Part shown: one piece after another, positions 7,262-15,380 of the stretch
Position numbering within the stretch: position 1 is the first letter of the stretch
Layout of the letters: the number at the start of each line of letters is the position of its first letter
Assembly: GCA_034211115.1 (NCBI GenBank)
Contig: JAXHTH010000251.1
Span: forward strand, 1-25,826
DNA: 25,826 bases
Origin: JAXHTH01 sp034211115
GTDB lineage: Bacteria; Planctomycetota; Phycisphaerae; Phycisphaerales; SM1A02
Direction: 5' to 3'
The notes under the pieces: model-generated
What the model was told of the DNA's origin: nothing
Seen by the model: only the letters and a program-made list of their open reading frames with translations
Databases searched by the model: none
Program-made: the position numbers and the translations under genes

Positions 7262-9973
7262 ATGGAAAAGACACATGCAGAAGCAGTTTTCGGCGAGGCC
7301 GATCACGCTCACGGCTCCCGGTTGCGTCCCCGTTGTGTTTCCTTGCCGGGTCTCGGCGCCCTGGGCCTTGCCGCGGTCGCGGCGATCGGCGCTTCGGTCG
7401 CCGGTCCGGCCGCGGGCTTTCACCTCTTCCCCCTGAATACCACCCTCGGCCCGGAGACGACGGCCTACGAGGACGGCTGGTTCGGATACGCCACGGCCAT
7501 CGGCGGTGAGTTCATCATCGTCGGCGTCGAGGGGGCCGCGCCCACCGGCGTTGACGATCTGGGAATGTGCCGCATCTATCACTCGGACGGAACCACCTGG
7601 CTGTCGGACACGTGCGACATCTACGACGAGAGTCTGGGCGAGGCGGCGCGCTTCGGATGGGCGGTCGACATCGACGCGACCGGCGAGGTTCCTCGCGTGA
7701 TCGTCGGAGCCCCGCTCGCCGACGACATCGGCGCCGCGGAGGTGTGGTGGTACAACGAGGCGGCGGATGAGTGGCTGCTCGAAGCGACGTTCGTGCCGCC
7801 CGCGGACGATGCGGATTGCCAGTTCCCATACTACGGCTGGAGCGTGGCGATGCACGGGGACACCGCCCTCGTCGGCGCGCCGGGCGTCGACGTCGGAGTC
7901 GCAGATGACAACGCGGGCGCCGTCTACGTCTACCAGTTCGACGGAGCGACGTGGGACACGGAGCCCGCCGCCGCGTTCTACGGCACGGTGGGCGATCCGG
8001 ACGACGTCCGGACGCTGGGCAGCCACCTCGACATCGAAGGCGACTTTTTCATCGCGAGCGGACCGAACACGTATTATGGCGGGCTGACTCACGCCGGCGC
8101 GGCGTTCGTCTACGACCGCTCCGTCGACGGGACGTGGAGTCTCCGCCAGGAGCTTTCCGATCCGGCCCCCGAGACGTACGGCCGTTACGGAAGCGACGTG
8201 GCCATCCTCGGATCGCTCATCGTGATCGGCGACATCGGGGGATCGCCCGGCGCGGGCGACGGAGCGGTACACGTCTACTTCGACGAAGACGGTGACAAGT
8301 ACTGGGAGCCGACGGAGTGCGAGACGGTTTCGCCGTGCGAGTGTGGCGTGCAGCACGGCGATGATTTCGGAAGCGCCGTTGCCGTCGACGAGTCGTACAT
8401 CATCGTGGGGGCGCCCAAGCGGGACGTCGACGGGCTCGTCGATGCCGGCGCGATTTGCATCCTCGAGAACACCGCGCCGTACGACGCCCTCCGGCAGATC
8501 AAGGAATCATCGCCCGCGGAAGAGAACGGGTTCGGCAAGGCAGTTGCCGTAAGCGACGGCCGCATCGTGGTCGGCGCGCCGAAACATGATCGGGACGGCC
8601 TGGCGGATTCCGGAATCGCCTACGTCTACGGCAGCGTCGAGTTCGGCGTGCTCGACTGGGACATCCTCCACCCGATCGGCCCGGCGCGCCTGCGCGACTG
8701 GTCGCTGTCCTGGGCCGTGGGGTCGGCGCCCGATGAAGGCGTGTCGCGCGCCGTCGCGTGGGAGCAACAGGACGACGGCACCTGGCTGGACACCTTCCTG
8801 CCCGATCTCGGCCATGGCAGCCGGGCGAATTCACTGTGTGACAACGAAAACGGCGGGCCCCCCATCGGCACCGGCGTGGCCGGCACGGTGCTGGAGGAAC
8901 AGGGCGTCCCGCGCGCGGCCGTCTGGGAGAGGGATGGTTCCACCTGGCAGCTGACGCTGCTGGAAGAGCCTCCGGACACAACCGAATCGAAAGCCCTGTG
9001 TAGTACGCTGTTCGAGCTGGACGACCCCGATGCCACGAGGGTGAGCGTCGTGGGCGGCAGCGCGCTTATCCAGGGTCCAAGGGCCGTCCACGGCTTCGCG
9101 ATTGTCTACATCAAGCGGTTCGATCCGCTCTACAAGCTGAGTCTGCTTCCGGGCCCCGGAGAGAGCGACATGGGGAGAGTCGAGGGCGTCGCCGGCTGGG
9201 TCGCGGGCAAGAGCAGCGAGATCATGGCGGTCGGCAGCGCTGCCGTCGACGATGGAGCGTTCAGGCGGCCCGTGCGATGGCGCGAGGCCGGCGATACGTT
9301 CGAGGCCTTCTTCCTGCCCATGCTCCCGGACGGCGGGCCGGCCGGCTCGGCGACCGAGATCATGCGGTACGACGACGGCAGCGTGATCATCCTCGGACAG
9401 GCCGAGGCGAGCGATGGATCCCTGGTGCCCGTGCAATGGAAGAGCGCCAACGGAGCCAGTTGGGGAGCGCCGCAAGCGCTGTCCACAGAGCTGGAGCCGC
9501 CGCTCAACAACCTGTCGCCCCTGGGCGCACCAGGCTGCACCTTCCACAACCCGGTGTATGGCCCGATCGTGGGCATCGGCACGGACGCGGACGGCTACAC
9601 GCGAGGCGTGCTCTGGGAGCCCGAGTACGCGGGCGGGCAGCTCCATGATCTGACCGGCTTCCTCGGCGACCTCCCCGGCGATCAGATCGTCTTCGATGCC
9701 GTGGCGATGAGGCCTGACGGGCGCATCGGCGCGAACTTCGCGTCGGCCGATGACCCTGACGGGCCCACGACCCCGGTCATTCTCATCCCCATCGGCGAGG
9801 AGGAGCCGGACCCCTGCCCGTGGGATTTCGATGGTGACGGCGAGGTGGGCTCCTCCGACCTCCTCCACCTGCTTGGCTGCTGGGGTCAGAGCTGCGGCGA
9901 TGTCGACGGCGACGGCGACACCGACAGCGGGGATCTGCTGGCCCTCCTCGGCGCGTGGGGCGAATGCCCGTAA
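7262..9973 (+). CDS. Secreted FG-GAP propeller protein with HAF-like second half and dockerin tail (paralogue 1)
   Basis: The protein has 903 aa. The ATG is chosen because AAGGAGAG stands 7 nt before it and a signal peptide follows (basic start, hydrophobic LGALGLAAVAAIGASVAG, cleavage near residue 50). Residues about 55-460 contain seven FG-GAP/integrin-alpha-type repeats, each beginning 'FG-x-x-V/A' or 'YG-x-x-V' and most carrying 'IIVGAP'-like cores (for example FGSAVAVDESYIIVGAPKRD). Seven repeats fit one closed seven-bladed propeller. Residues about 465-850 form a second repeat set ('RAVAWEQ-DDGTW', 'AAVWERDGSTWQLTLLEE') resembling HAF-type extracellular repeats. The C-terminus (about 851-903) is a two-loop dockerin-like module ending LLGAWGECP. 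It is probably exported and surface-associated; the ligand is unknown. It is a tandem paralogue of the next gene and is ended by its own hairpin at 10008. Confidence 0.88.
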   Translation: MEKTHAEAVFGEADHAHGSRLRPRCVSLPGLGALGLAAVAAIGASVAGPAAGFHLFPLNTTLGPETTAYEDGWFGYATAIGGEFIIVGVEGAAPTGVDDLGMCRIYHSDGTTWLSDTCDIYDESLGEAARFGWAVDIDATGEVPRVIVGAPLADDIGAAEVWWYNEAADEWLLEATFVPPADDADCQFPYYGWSVAMHGDTALVGAPGVDVGVADDNAGAVYVYQFDGATWDTEPAAAFYGTVGDPDDVRTLGSHLDIEGDFFIASGPNTYYGGLTHAGAAFVYDRSVDGTWSLRQELSDPAPETYGRYGSDVAILGSLIVIGDIGGSPGAGDGAVHVYFDEDGDKYWEPTECETVSPCECGVQHGDDFGSAVAVDESYIIVGAPKRDVDGLVDAGAICILENTAPYDALRQIKESSPAEENGFGKAVAVSDGRIVVGAPKHDRDGLADSGIAYVYGSVEFGVLDWDILHPIGPARLRDWSLSWAVGSAPDEGVSRAVAWEQQDDGTWLDTFLPDLGHGSRANSLCDNENGGPPIGTGVAGTVLEEQGVPRAAVWERDGSTWQLTLLEEPPDTTESKALCSTLFELDDPDATRVSVVGGSALIQGPRAVHGFAIVYIKRFDPLYKLSLLPGPGESDMGRVEGVAGWVAGKSSEIMAVGSAAVDDGAFRRPVRWREAGDTFEAFFLPMLPDGGPAGSATEIMRYDDGSVIILGQAEASDGSLVPVQWKSANGASWGAPQALSTELEPPLNNLSPLGAPGCTFHNPVYGPIVGIGTDADGYTRGVLWEPEYAGGQLHDLTGFLGDLPGDQIVFDAVAMRPDGRIGANFASADDPDGPTTPVILIPIGEEEPDPCPWDFDGDGEVGSSDLLHLLGCWGQSCGDVDGDGDTDSGDLLALLGAWGECP

Positions 9974-10007
9974 CCGCCCAGGCTTCTTCGATCTGACCTG
10001 CAGGCAC

Positions 10008-10037
10008 GCGAGCACCGTCCCCCCGGACGGTGCTCGC
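10008..10037 (+). terminator. 3'-end hairpin, conserved GCGAGCACCG family (copy 3)
   Basis: A perfect 13-bp stem, GCGAGCACCGTCC (10008-10020) with its complement at 10025-10037, closes a CCCC loop. It begins 35 nt after the stop of the first FG-GAP gene. The downstream sequence TGTGTC is not a strong T tract. The remainder of the 301-nt gap (9974-10274) holds the leader element at 10155-10188 and nothing else that I can identify. Confidence 0.72.
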
Positions 10038-10154
10038 TGTGTCATGGCGGGAGGCGACGAGACCGAACCACCCATCGGCGGATGGAGCGGCTTGGCCATG
10101 GACGGCAACGGTTGAGGCCTGATCGTCTACGGCTGCCTCCGGGCGCGCGGCCGG

Positions 10155-10188
10155 CGGTTCTCGTGTTCATGAATGAGGAGAGCTGTCG
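10155..10188 (+). promoter_or_regulatory. Leader element shared by the two FG-GAP genes (copy 2)
   Basis: This stretch matches 7142-7175 at 30 of 34 positions and begins exactly 120 nt before the start codon, as does the other copy. It contains the palindrome TTCATGAA, which is imperfect in copy 1. It could be a promoter or binding site, or merely unaltered sequence from the gene duplication. Confidence 0.4.
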
Positions 10189-10274
10189 TCGAACGCCGCG
10201 TGGCGACGGTGCTCCGCATCGAGCGGCGCTCTACGCCTCTGATGACCGCAGGTCAGGAATAAGGAGAGACTCAG

Positions 10275-12866
10275 ATGTTGCTCAAACACTCACGTGACGA
10301 ATCGGATGTTTCGCGGAGCCGTGTCTCACCGCGGGCCGGTCGGGGCCCGCAATGGTGTGCCCTCGCCGCCGCCGCGGCGCTGGTCCTCATCTGCTCGTTC
10401 AGCGCGCCGGCCGCGGCCGTGCCGGCCTTCTCCATGGAGCAGGAACTGCGACCCGACCTCGGCGTGGAGAGCGCCTTCGGGTACGCGATCGACATCGATG
10501 ACGATATCCTCGTCGTCGGCGCGCCGGTCGCCTACTGCGATCCGCCAACGGATTGGTCAGGGATGTGCATGATCTACCGCTGGGACGGTTCAGAGTGGAC
10601 CCTGGAGGCCACGCTCTATGACGAGGCCCTGGGATACGGACGCTTCGGGGCGGCCGTGGACGTCGATACGAGCGGCGATGTCCCTCGCGTCATCATTGGT
10701 GCGCCCGCCTATGACGGCTCCGGCGGTTCCAATATGGGGGCGGCGGAGATCTGGTGGTACGATGAGGACGACGTAGACGAGCCGTGGAAGCTCGAGAAGG
10801 AGCTGAGCGATCCTGAGGGGGACAGCGGCGACTGGTTTGGCTACTCGGTGGCCATTCACGGCACCTATGCGATCGTGGGCTCCCCCTATTGCGATGAGTT
10901 CGGAAACTACTCGGGTTCCGCCTTCGTCTACGAGTACGATCCGGACTCGGGCTGGGGATCAGGCGTCCAGATCCACGGGGAAGAGGAGAGCTTCGAGGAG
11001 TTCGGCTACTCCGTCGATGTCAGGGGCAACCTCGTCCTTGTCGGCGCTCCGATGAACGAGCGCTGGGGCGGGTCGCGTGAATCCGGAGTCGCCTATGTCT
11101 TCGACGTCGACGATCTGGACACATACGAACTGATCCGGTCGGACTATTCGAACCACGGCCTCTTCGGTTATGACGTGGCGGTCGGCGAGTCGATCCTCCT
11201 CATCGGCTCTCCGATGGACGACATCGACGGGGAGACGGCCATCGGTTCGGCCTACGTGTACGAGAACAGCGGCTCGGAGTGGGTCGAAGCCGAACGACTC
11301 GTGGCCAGTGATGGCGCGGGGGGTGACTGGTTCGGTCGCTCCGTCGCGGCCGGCGAGTCATACCTTGTCGTCGGCGCCTCGTGGAATGGCAGCTCGGGCG
11401 ACATCACAAACGCCGGCAAGATCTACATCTGCGATGCGTCGGGGAGCTACGGTCTGCAACAGAGTCTCATCGAATCCTGGCCGACCGCGGATAATCACTT
11501 CGGAAAAGGCGTCGCGACCTCCGGGCAGAAGGTCGTGGCGGGCGCTCCATACGATAACTACGTGGCTGTCGACTCCCTGGGTGTGGCCTATGTGTACAAG
11601 CGCATCTGGTTCGAGACCCGCTTGATCGAGTTTCCGATCGAGCCGCCGTACACTCATGGCTTCCTGACCGATTTCACAGCGCACATCGCGGTCGGGGGCG
11701 TCACGGGCAACTGCATCCCCCAGCCGATCATCTGGGAGCGGACCGACGACGGCACGTGGCCGGGCACTGTCCTGCCCGATCTCGGTCACGGCGGCCAGGT
11801 CAATTCTCTTCTCGACGGCAGTCAGATCGGCGATGAGATCTGCGACGGCGTTGTGTTTGATGACCTGGAGAAAATGTCCGCTGCCGTCTGGGACAGGGAG
11901 GGGCCAATCTGGCAACTCACCGAGCTGCCAATGCCCCAGATGGGAACGGAATCGTCCGCGAACTTCGGCGGCACGTCCGGCGCCACTGCCATCGTGGCCG
12001 GCCACGTGATCATGGACGACGGCATGCACGGCATCCTGTGGACGACCAACGACTTCCTCCTCTGGCAGCACGGGGTGCTTCCGAACCTCGAGGGCGGAAG
12101 CATGGGGAAGGTGAACGGCTTTGTCATCCAGCCCGATCCTGACGACCTCGTGCTGGTCGGCCAGTGCAAGGACGGCGATGGCGTCATGCGGCCGGTGCGA
12201 TGGCACAAGGTGGGCCAGGAATACGAGATCCTCCCCATGCCGATGCTGCCGGACGGCGGACCCTCTGGTATCGCCACCTCGATCATGCGCCACACCGATG
12301 GCAGCATGACGATCCTCGGTCGGGCCGAGACGTCCCGCGGAGCGCAGGTCCCGGTCCAGTGGCGGCTCATCGAAGGAACCTGGCAGCCCACGCCGATGTC
12401 CGTGGACCTCGAACCGCCGCTCAGTCATCTCAACCCGCTGGCGATGGCTGATGAGCCCTGGCCCGGGCCGATCGTCGGCTTCGGCGTCAATGGTGATGAC
12501 CAGCCCGAGGCCGCGATCTGGGCGCCGGATTACGCGGGCGGACAGGTACACAACCTGAACATCATGATGGACGGCCCGGAAACAAGGCTCACCGAAGCAG
12601 TCGCGATGAACGCCGACTGGATGGTCGCCGTCAACACCGTGTCCATCGACGACCCCGACGGCCCGACCCTCCCGGCCATCCTCGAGCTTCTCGGCGAACC
12701 GGAACCCTGTCCCGCCGACTTCGATGATGACGGCAACGTGGGCACCGCCGACCTGCTGCATCTGCTGGGGTGCTGGGGCCAGCCCTGCGGCGATGTGGAC
12801 GGCGACGGCAACACGGATACGGTGGATCTGCTGGCGCTGCTGGGCGCGTGGGGGGAGTGCCCGTAG
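10275..12866 (+). CDS. Secreted FG-GAP propeller protein with HAF-like second half and dockerin tail (paralogue 2)
   Basis: The protein has 863 aa. The ATG is preceded by AAGGAGAG at 9-nt spacing. The signal peptide has a long basic n-region and the core WCALAAAAALVLICSF, with cleavage near AAAVPA (about 50). There are seven FG-GAP repeats over about 60-440 (for example FGYAIDIDDDILVVGAP, FGYSVAIHGTYAIVGSP, FGKGVATSGQKVVAGAP), again fitting one seven-bladed propeller. They are followed by a HAF-like region (about 445-805) with blocks nearly identical to paralogue 1, such as 'LPDLGHG-G-x-V/A-NSL', 'LPMPMLPDGGPSG' and 'LEPPL-x-x-L-x-PL'. The C-terminal dockerin-like module (about 812-863) has a cysteine pair around LLGCWGQPCG. 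The two genes clearly arose by tandem duplication, including the leader. The function is unknown; extracellular adhesion or display is plausible. Confidence 0.88.
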   Translation: MLLKHSRDESDVSRSRVSPRAGRGPQWCALAAAAALVLICSFSAPAAAVPAFSMEQELRPDLGVESAFGYAIDIDDDILVVGAPVAYCDPPTDWSGMCMIYRWDGSEWTLEATLYDEALGYGRFGAAVDVDTSGDVPRVIIGAPAYDGSGGSNMGAAEIWWYDEDDVDEPWKLEKELSDPEGDSGDWFGYSVAIHGTYAIVGSPYCDEFGNYSGSAFVYEYDPDSGWGSGVQIHGEEESFEEFGYSVDVRGNLVLVGAPMNERWGGSRESGVAYVFDVDDLDTYELIRSDYSNHGLFGYDVAVGESILLIGSPMDDIDGETAIGSAYVYENSGSEWVEAERLVASDGAGGDWFGRSVAAGESYLVVGASWNGSSGDITNAGKIYICDASGSYGLQQSLIESWPTADNHFGKGVATSGQKVVAGAPYDNYVAVDSLGVAYVYKRIWFETRLIEFPIEPPYTHGFLTDFTAHIAVGGVTGNCIPQPIIWERTDDGTWPGTVLPDLGHGGQVNSLLDGSQIGDEICDGVVFDDLEKMSAAVWDREGPIWQLTELPMPQMGTESSANFGGTSGATAIVAGHVIMDDGMHGILWTTNDFLLWQHGVLPNLEGGSMGKVNGFVIQPDPDDLVLVGQCKDGDGVMRPVRWHKVGQEYEILPMPMLPDGGPSGIATSIMRHTDGSMTILGRAETSRGAQVPVQWRLIEGTWQPTPMSVDLEPPLSHLNPLAMADEPWPGPIVGFGVNGDDQPEAAIWAPDYAGGQVHNLNIMMDGPETRLTEAVAMNADWMVAVNTVSIDDPDGPTLPAILELLGEPEPCPADFDDDGNVGTADLLHLLGCWGQPCGDVDGDGNTDTVDLLALLGAWGECP

Positions 12867-12904
12867 AGGTTCGGCATCTGATCGAGTCCATCCCACCGAA
12901 ACAC

Positions 12905-12933
12905 GCGAGCACCGTCCTTCAGGCGGTGCTCGC
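12905..12933 (+). terminator. 3'-end hairpin, conserved GCGAGCACCG family (copy 4)
   Basis: GCGAGCACCG (12905-12914) pairs with CGGTGCTCGC (12924-12933) around a TCCTTCAGG loop, followed by TTTCCC. It begins 39 nt after the stop of the second FG-GAP gene and separates that gene from the promoter at 12991. Confidence 0.72.
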
Positions 12934-12990
12934 TTTCCCAGGCACACGAAGCCCTCTCCGGTTCCTTCGCACATTCGGCGGGGAATCCCC

Positions 12991-13018
12991 TTGAAATATC
13001 AGTGTAAGCTGATATATT
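12991..13018 (+). promoter_or_regulatory. Strong sigma-70-like promoter overlapped by an AT-rich palindrome
   Basis: TTGAAA (12991-12996) and TATATT (13013-13018) are separated by 16 nt; each box matches its consensus at five of six positions. This is the only such AT-rich patch in its GC-rich surroundings. A perfect inverted repeat, ATATCAG (12996-13002) and CTGATAT (13009-13015) with a 6-nt centre, fills the spacer and overlaps the -10 box. That is a typical position for a repressor operator. It lies about 120 nt before the first beta-helix gene and probably drives the four-gene run 13136-22770. Confidence 0.55.
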
Positions 13019-13135
13019 TGGGTTCCCACCTTGGTTCGGCCGTGCCTCGGGCGATCGGCCGACCCAGACCAGGAAGTCCGAGCCGGCAGCCGCGTCCCCG
13101 GTGCGACCTCAGCGCTCATACGGGAGGTCAGGGAT

Positions 13136-15268
13136 ATGGGTACCTGTGGACGAGACAATCGGGCAAGGGATTGGTGCGTCATTGCCCTGGGCTTCCTGGC
13201 GCTGCTGACGTTCGGCGGCTCGGCCTTCGGCTTGATCATCCGCGTTCCGGACGACCTCCCGACGATTCAGCAGGCGATCAACGCCTGCGTGCACGGCGAT
13301 AAGGTCATCGTCGCCGACGGCATCTACACCGGCTCCATGAACAAGAATCTCGACTTCGGCGGCAAGCTGATCACGGTCCGCAGCGAGAACGGCCCGGACA
13401 ACTGCATCATCGACTGTTCGGACTACGGCCGGGGCTTCCACTTCCACAGCGGCGAGACGGCCGAGGCGGTCGTGCAGGGGCTGACCATCCGCAATGGCGA
13501 CCCGGGGGACGACGGTGGTGGCGTGTACTGCGAGTATAACTCCAGTCCGACGATCATCAACTGCAGGATAGCCGACTGCCATGCGAGGGACAACGGCGGC
13601 GGCGTGTACTGTTACCACTCCAGCCCAACCCTGAGCGAGTGCACAATCAGTGATAATCACATTGGCAATTCTGGCGGCGGTGCTGGCATCTACTGTGGTT
13701 ACGGCTCCGACCCGACGCTGATCGACTGCACGATCACAGGCAATACCATCTCGTTGGAAGGCGGCGGCGCGGGCGTGATGTGCGTGCACGCCAGCCCGAC
13801 ACTGATCAACTGTGAGATCAGCGACAACGGCGATGAATCCGCGAATGCGGGGCGGGGGGGCGGCGTCTATTGTGGGGGGGACTCCCAACCCATCCTGATC
13901 GATTGCCTCATCACTGACAACACGGCTTATTACAACAGCCACGGCGGGGACGGCTACGGCGGAGGCCTGTACTGCTCCAGCGGCGCCAGTGCGACGCTGA
14001 TCGGCTGTGTGATCGCCGACAACACGGCCGACTCCATGTTCTGCGGTGGCGACGGCGGCGGTGTGTACTGCTCTCACCTGTTTTCCAGCCTAACACTGGC
14101 CAATTGCACGATCACCGGAAACACGGCCACCATTGGTGGCGCCGTGTACTGCCTTGAATCCAGCGCCACCCTCACCAACTGCATCCTTTGGGGGGATACT
14201 CCACCGGAAATCGCGACCGACGACAGCGATCTCATCGTCACCTACTGCGATGTTGAAGGCGGCTGGTCTGGTGAAGGCGACATCGATGCCGATCCGCTGT
14301 TCGTCGATACCGACAACGGCGACTACCACCTCGGCGACGGCTCGCCGTGCATCGACGCGGGTAGCAACACGGCCGTGCCCCCGGAAAGCACAACCGATCT
14401 CGACGGCAATCCGCCGATCGTGGACATGGGCGCCTACGAGTTCCAGGCCTGCCCGGCCGACTTCGACCACGATGATGATGTGGACGCCGCCGATCTGCTG
14501 CATCTGCTTGGTGCGTGGGGCACGGCGGGTGGCGACACCGACTATGACGGCGACACGGACACCGCCGACCTGCTCGAGCTGCTCGGGAACTGGGGGCCCT
14601 GCGAACCCCTTGGCGCCTGCTGCATCTGGGACGGCACCTGCGAGAACCGGACGGCCAACGACTGCGCGCTCCAGGGCCCGAGCCTCTGGTTCGAGGGCGA
14701 AAACTGCGACACCTTCCAGTGCCCCGACTGGCCCACCGGCGCCTGCTGCGTGGACAGCGATTGCGTCGCGACCAACACCGAGTACGAATGCTCCGTCCTC
14801 GGCGGGCGATGGACCGAGGGCGAAACCTGCGAAAACTGGTACTGCCCGGATGAGTACTGCGACGGGTGGGGAAGCTGCGGGCAGTACATCAGCCGCGTCA
14901 TGATGGGCGAGATCGACAACAGCAGCGGCTGCGACACGGGCTACGCCGACGACACGGATCTCTCCGCCGAGGTCGTTCCCGGCTACGTGGCCCAGATCAT
15001 CGTGAACACCGCAGACTACCAGCCGGATGATGTGTGCGGCATCTGGGTGGACTGGGACGAGGATTTCATCTTCGACCACCCGCGCGACTTCGTGACCTCA
15101 GGCGATCTCAGCCCCGGCTTCTGGATTACGCAGATCGGCGCGCCGCCCGATGCGGAGCCCGGCCCCAAGCGCATGCGGCTCCGCCTGCTGAACGGAGCTC
15201 CCCTCGATCTCTGCGACGGCCCCGAGCCGGGCGAGGTCGAGGATTACACCATTGTCGTCGTCGAGTGA
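13136..15268 (+). CDS. Secreted right-handed beta-helix protein with internal dockerin, GACC repeats and C-terminal GEVED domain
   Basis: The protein has 710 aa. The ATG follows GGGAGG at 9-nt spacing, and residues 1-32 form a signal peptide (VIALGFLALLTFGGSAFG). It begins with the parallel beta-helix opening 'VPDDLPTIQQAINACVHGD', then many 'GGGVYC ... SPTLINCTI' coils to about 380, and an end cap (DADPLFVD ... DMGAYEFQ). A two-loop dockerin-like module follows at about 439-489. Unusually it is not terminal: two cysteine repeats of the 'GACC-x-DG/SDC ... C ... GE-x-C-x-x-x-x-C' kind come next (about 493-595), then a GEVED domain (about 605-710: CGQYISRVMMGEIDN, GIWVDWDEDF, RMRLRLLNG, GEVEDYTIVVVE). 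Such proteins are extracellular; some beta-helices bind or cleave polysaccharides, but I see no catalytic motif. It is the first gene of the probable four-gene operon. Confidence 0.88.
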   Translation: MGTCGRDNRARDWCVIALGFLALLTFGGSAFGLIIRVPDDLPTIQQAINACVHGDKVIVADGIYTGSMNKNLDFGGKLITVRSENGPDNCIIDCSDYGRGFHFHSGETAEAVVQGLTIRNGDPGDDGGGVYCEYNSSPTIINCRIADCHARDNGGGVYCYHSSPTLSECTISDNHIGNSGGGAGIYCGYGSDPTLIDCTITGNTISLEGGGAGVMCVHASPTLINCEISDNGDESANAGRGGGVYCGGDSQPILIDCLITDNTAYYNSHGGDGYGGGLYCSSGASATLIGCVIADNTADSMFCGGDGGGVYCSHLFSSLTLANCTITGNTATIGGAVYCLESSATLTNCILWGDTPPEIATDDSDLIVTYCDVEGGWSGEGDIDADPLFVDTDNGDYHLGDGSPCIDAGSNTAVPPESTTDLDGNPPIVDMGAYEFQACPADFDHDDDVDAADLLHLLGAWGTAGGDTDYDGDTDTADLLELLGNWGPCEPLGACCIWDGTCENRTANDCALQGPSLWFEGENCDTFQCPDWPTGACCVDSDCVATNTEYECSVLGGRWTEGETCENWYCPDEYCDGWGSCGQYISRVMMGEIDNSSGCDTGYADDTDLSAEVVPGYVAQIIVNTADYQPDDVCGIWVDWDEDFIFDHPRDFVTSGDLSPGFWITQIGAPPDAEPGPKRMRLRLLNGAPLDLCDGPEPGEVEDYTIVVVE
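14418..14485 (+). repeat. 68-nt block identical to 17590-17657
   Basis: This block covers the beta-helix end cap (VDMGAYEFQ) and the start of the dockerin module (CPADFDHDDDVD). Every base, including third codon positions, is the same as in the following beta-helix gene, while the rest of the two genes is much more diverged. Confidence 0.85.
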
Positions 15269-15291
15269 GGGAATCGATCATCCGCGAGGCC

Positions 15292-15310
15292 GCGACGGGC
15301 GTCCCGTCGC
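15292..15310 (+). terminator. Hairpin between the two beta-helix genes
   Basis: GCGACGGG (15292-15299) pairs perfectly with CCCGTCGC (15303-15310) around a CGT loop, 24 nt after the stop codon. It is followed by pyrimidine-rich CGTCGTCGCTCTTCCC rather than a T-run, so it may be a partial terminator or a 3'-end stabiliser inside the operon. It is unrelated to the GCGAGCACCG family. Confidence 0.4.
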
Positions 15311-15329
15311 CGTCGTCGCTCTTCCCGTG

Positions 15330-15358
15330 TTGACAGATCGTCGAAAGCGTTTCCATGA
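15330..15358 (+). promoter_or_regulatory. Possible secondary promoter before the second beta-helix gene
   Basis: A perfect TTGACA (15330-15335) lies 51 nt before the ATG at 15381, but the sequence 17-18 nt further on (CCATGA/CATGAA) is a poor -10 box. It is reported only because a consensus -35 box stands directly after the hairpin at 15292-15310. Confidence 0.22.
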
Positions 15359-15380
15359 ATGACCAGAAAGGTACGACACC

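Noticed and set aside
7135..7509. A short upstream ORF containing the shared leader element (VLVxMxEES peptide similarity to 10082-10297)
   Set aside because: Similarity ends after about 11 codons, both frames overlap the following gene out of frame, and no ribosome site is evident. A DNA or RNA element explains it better.
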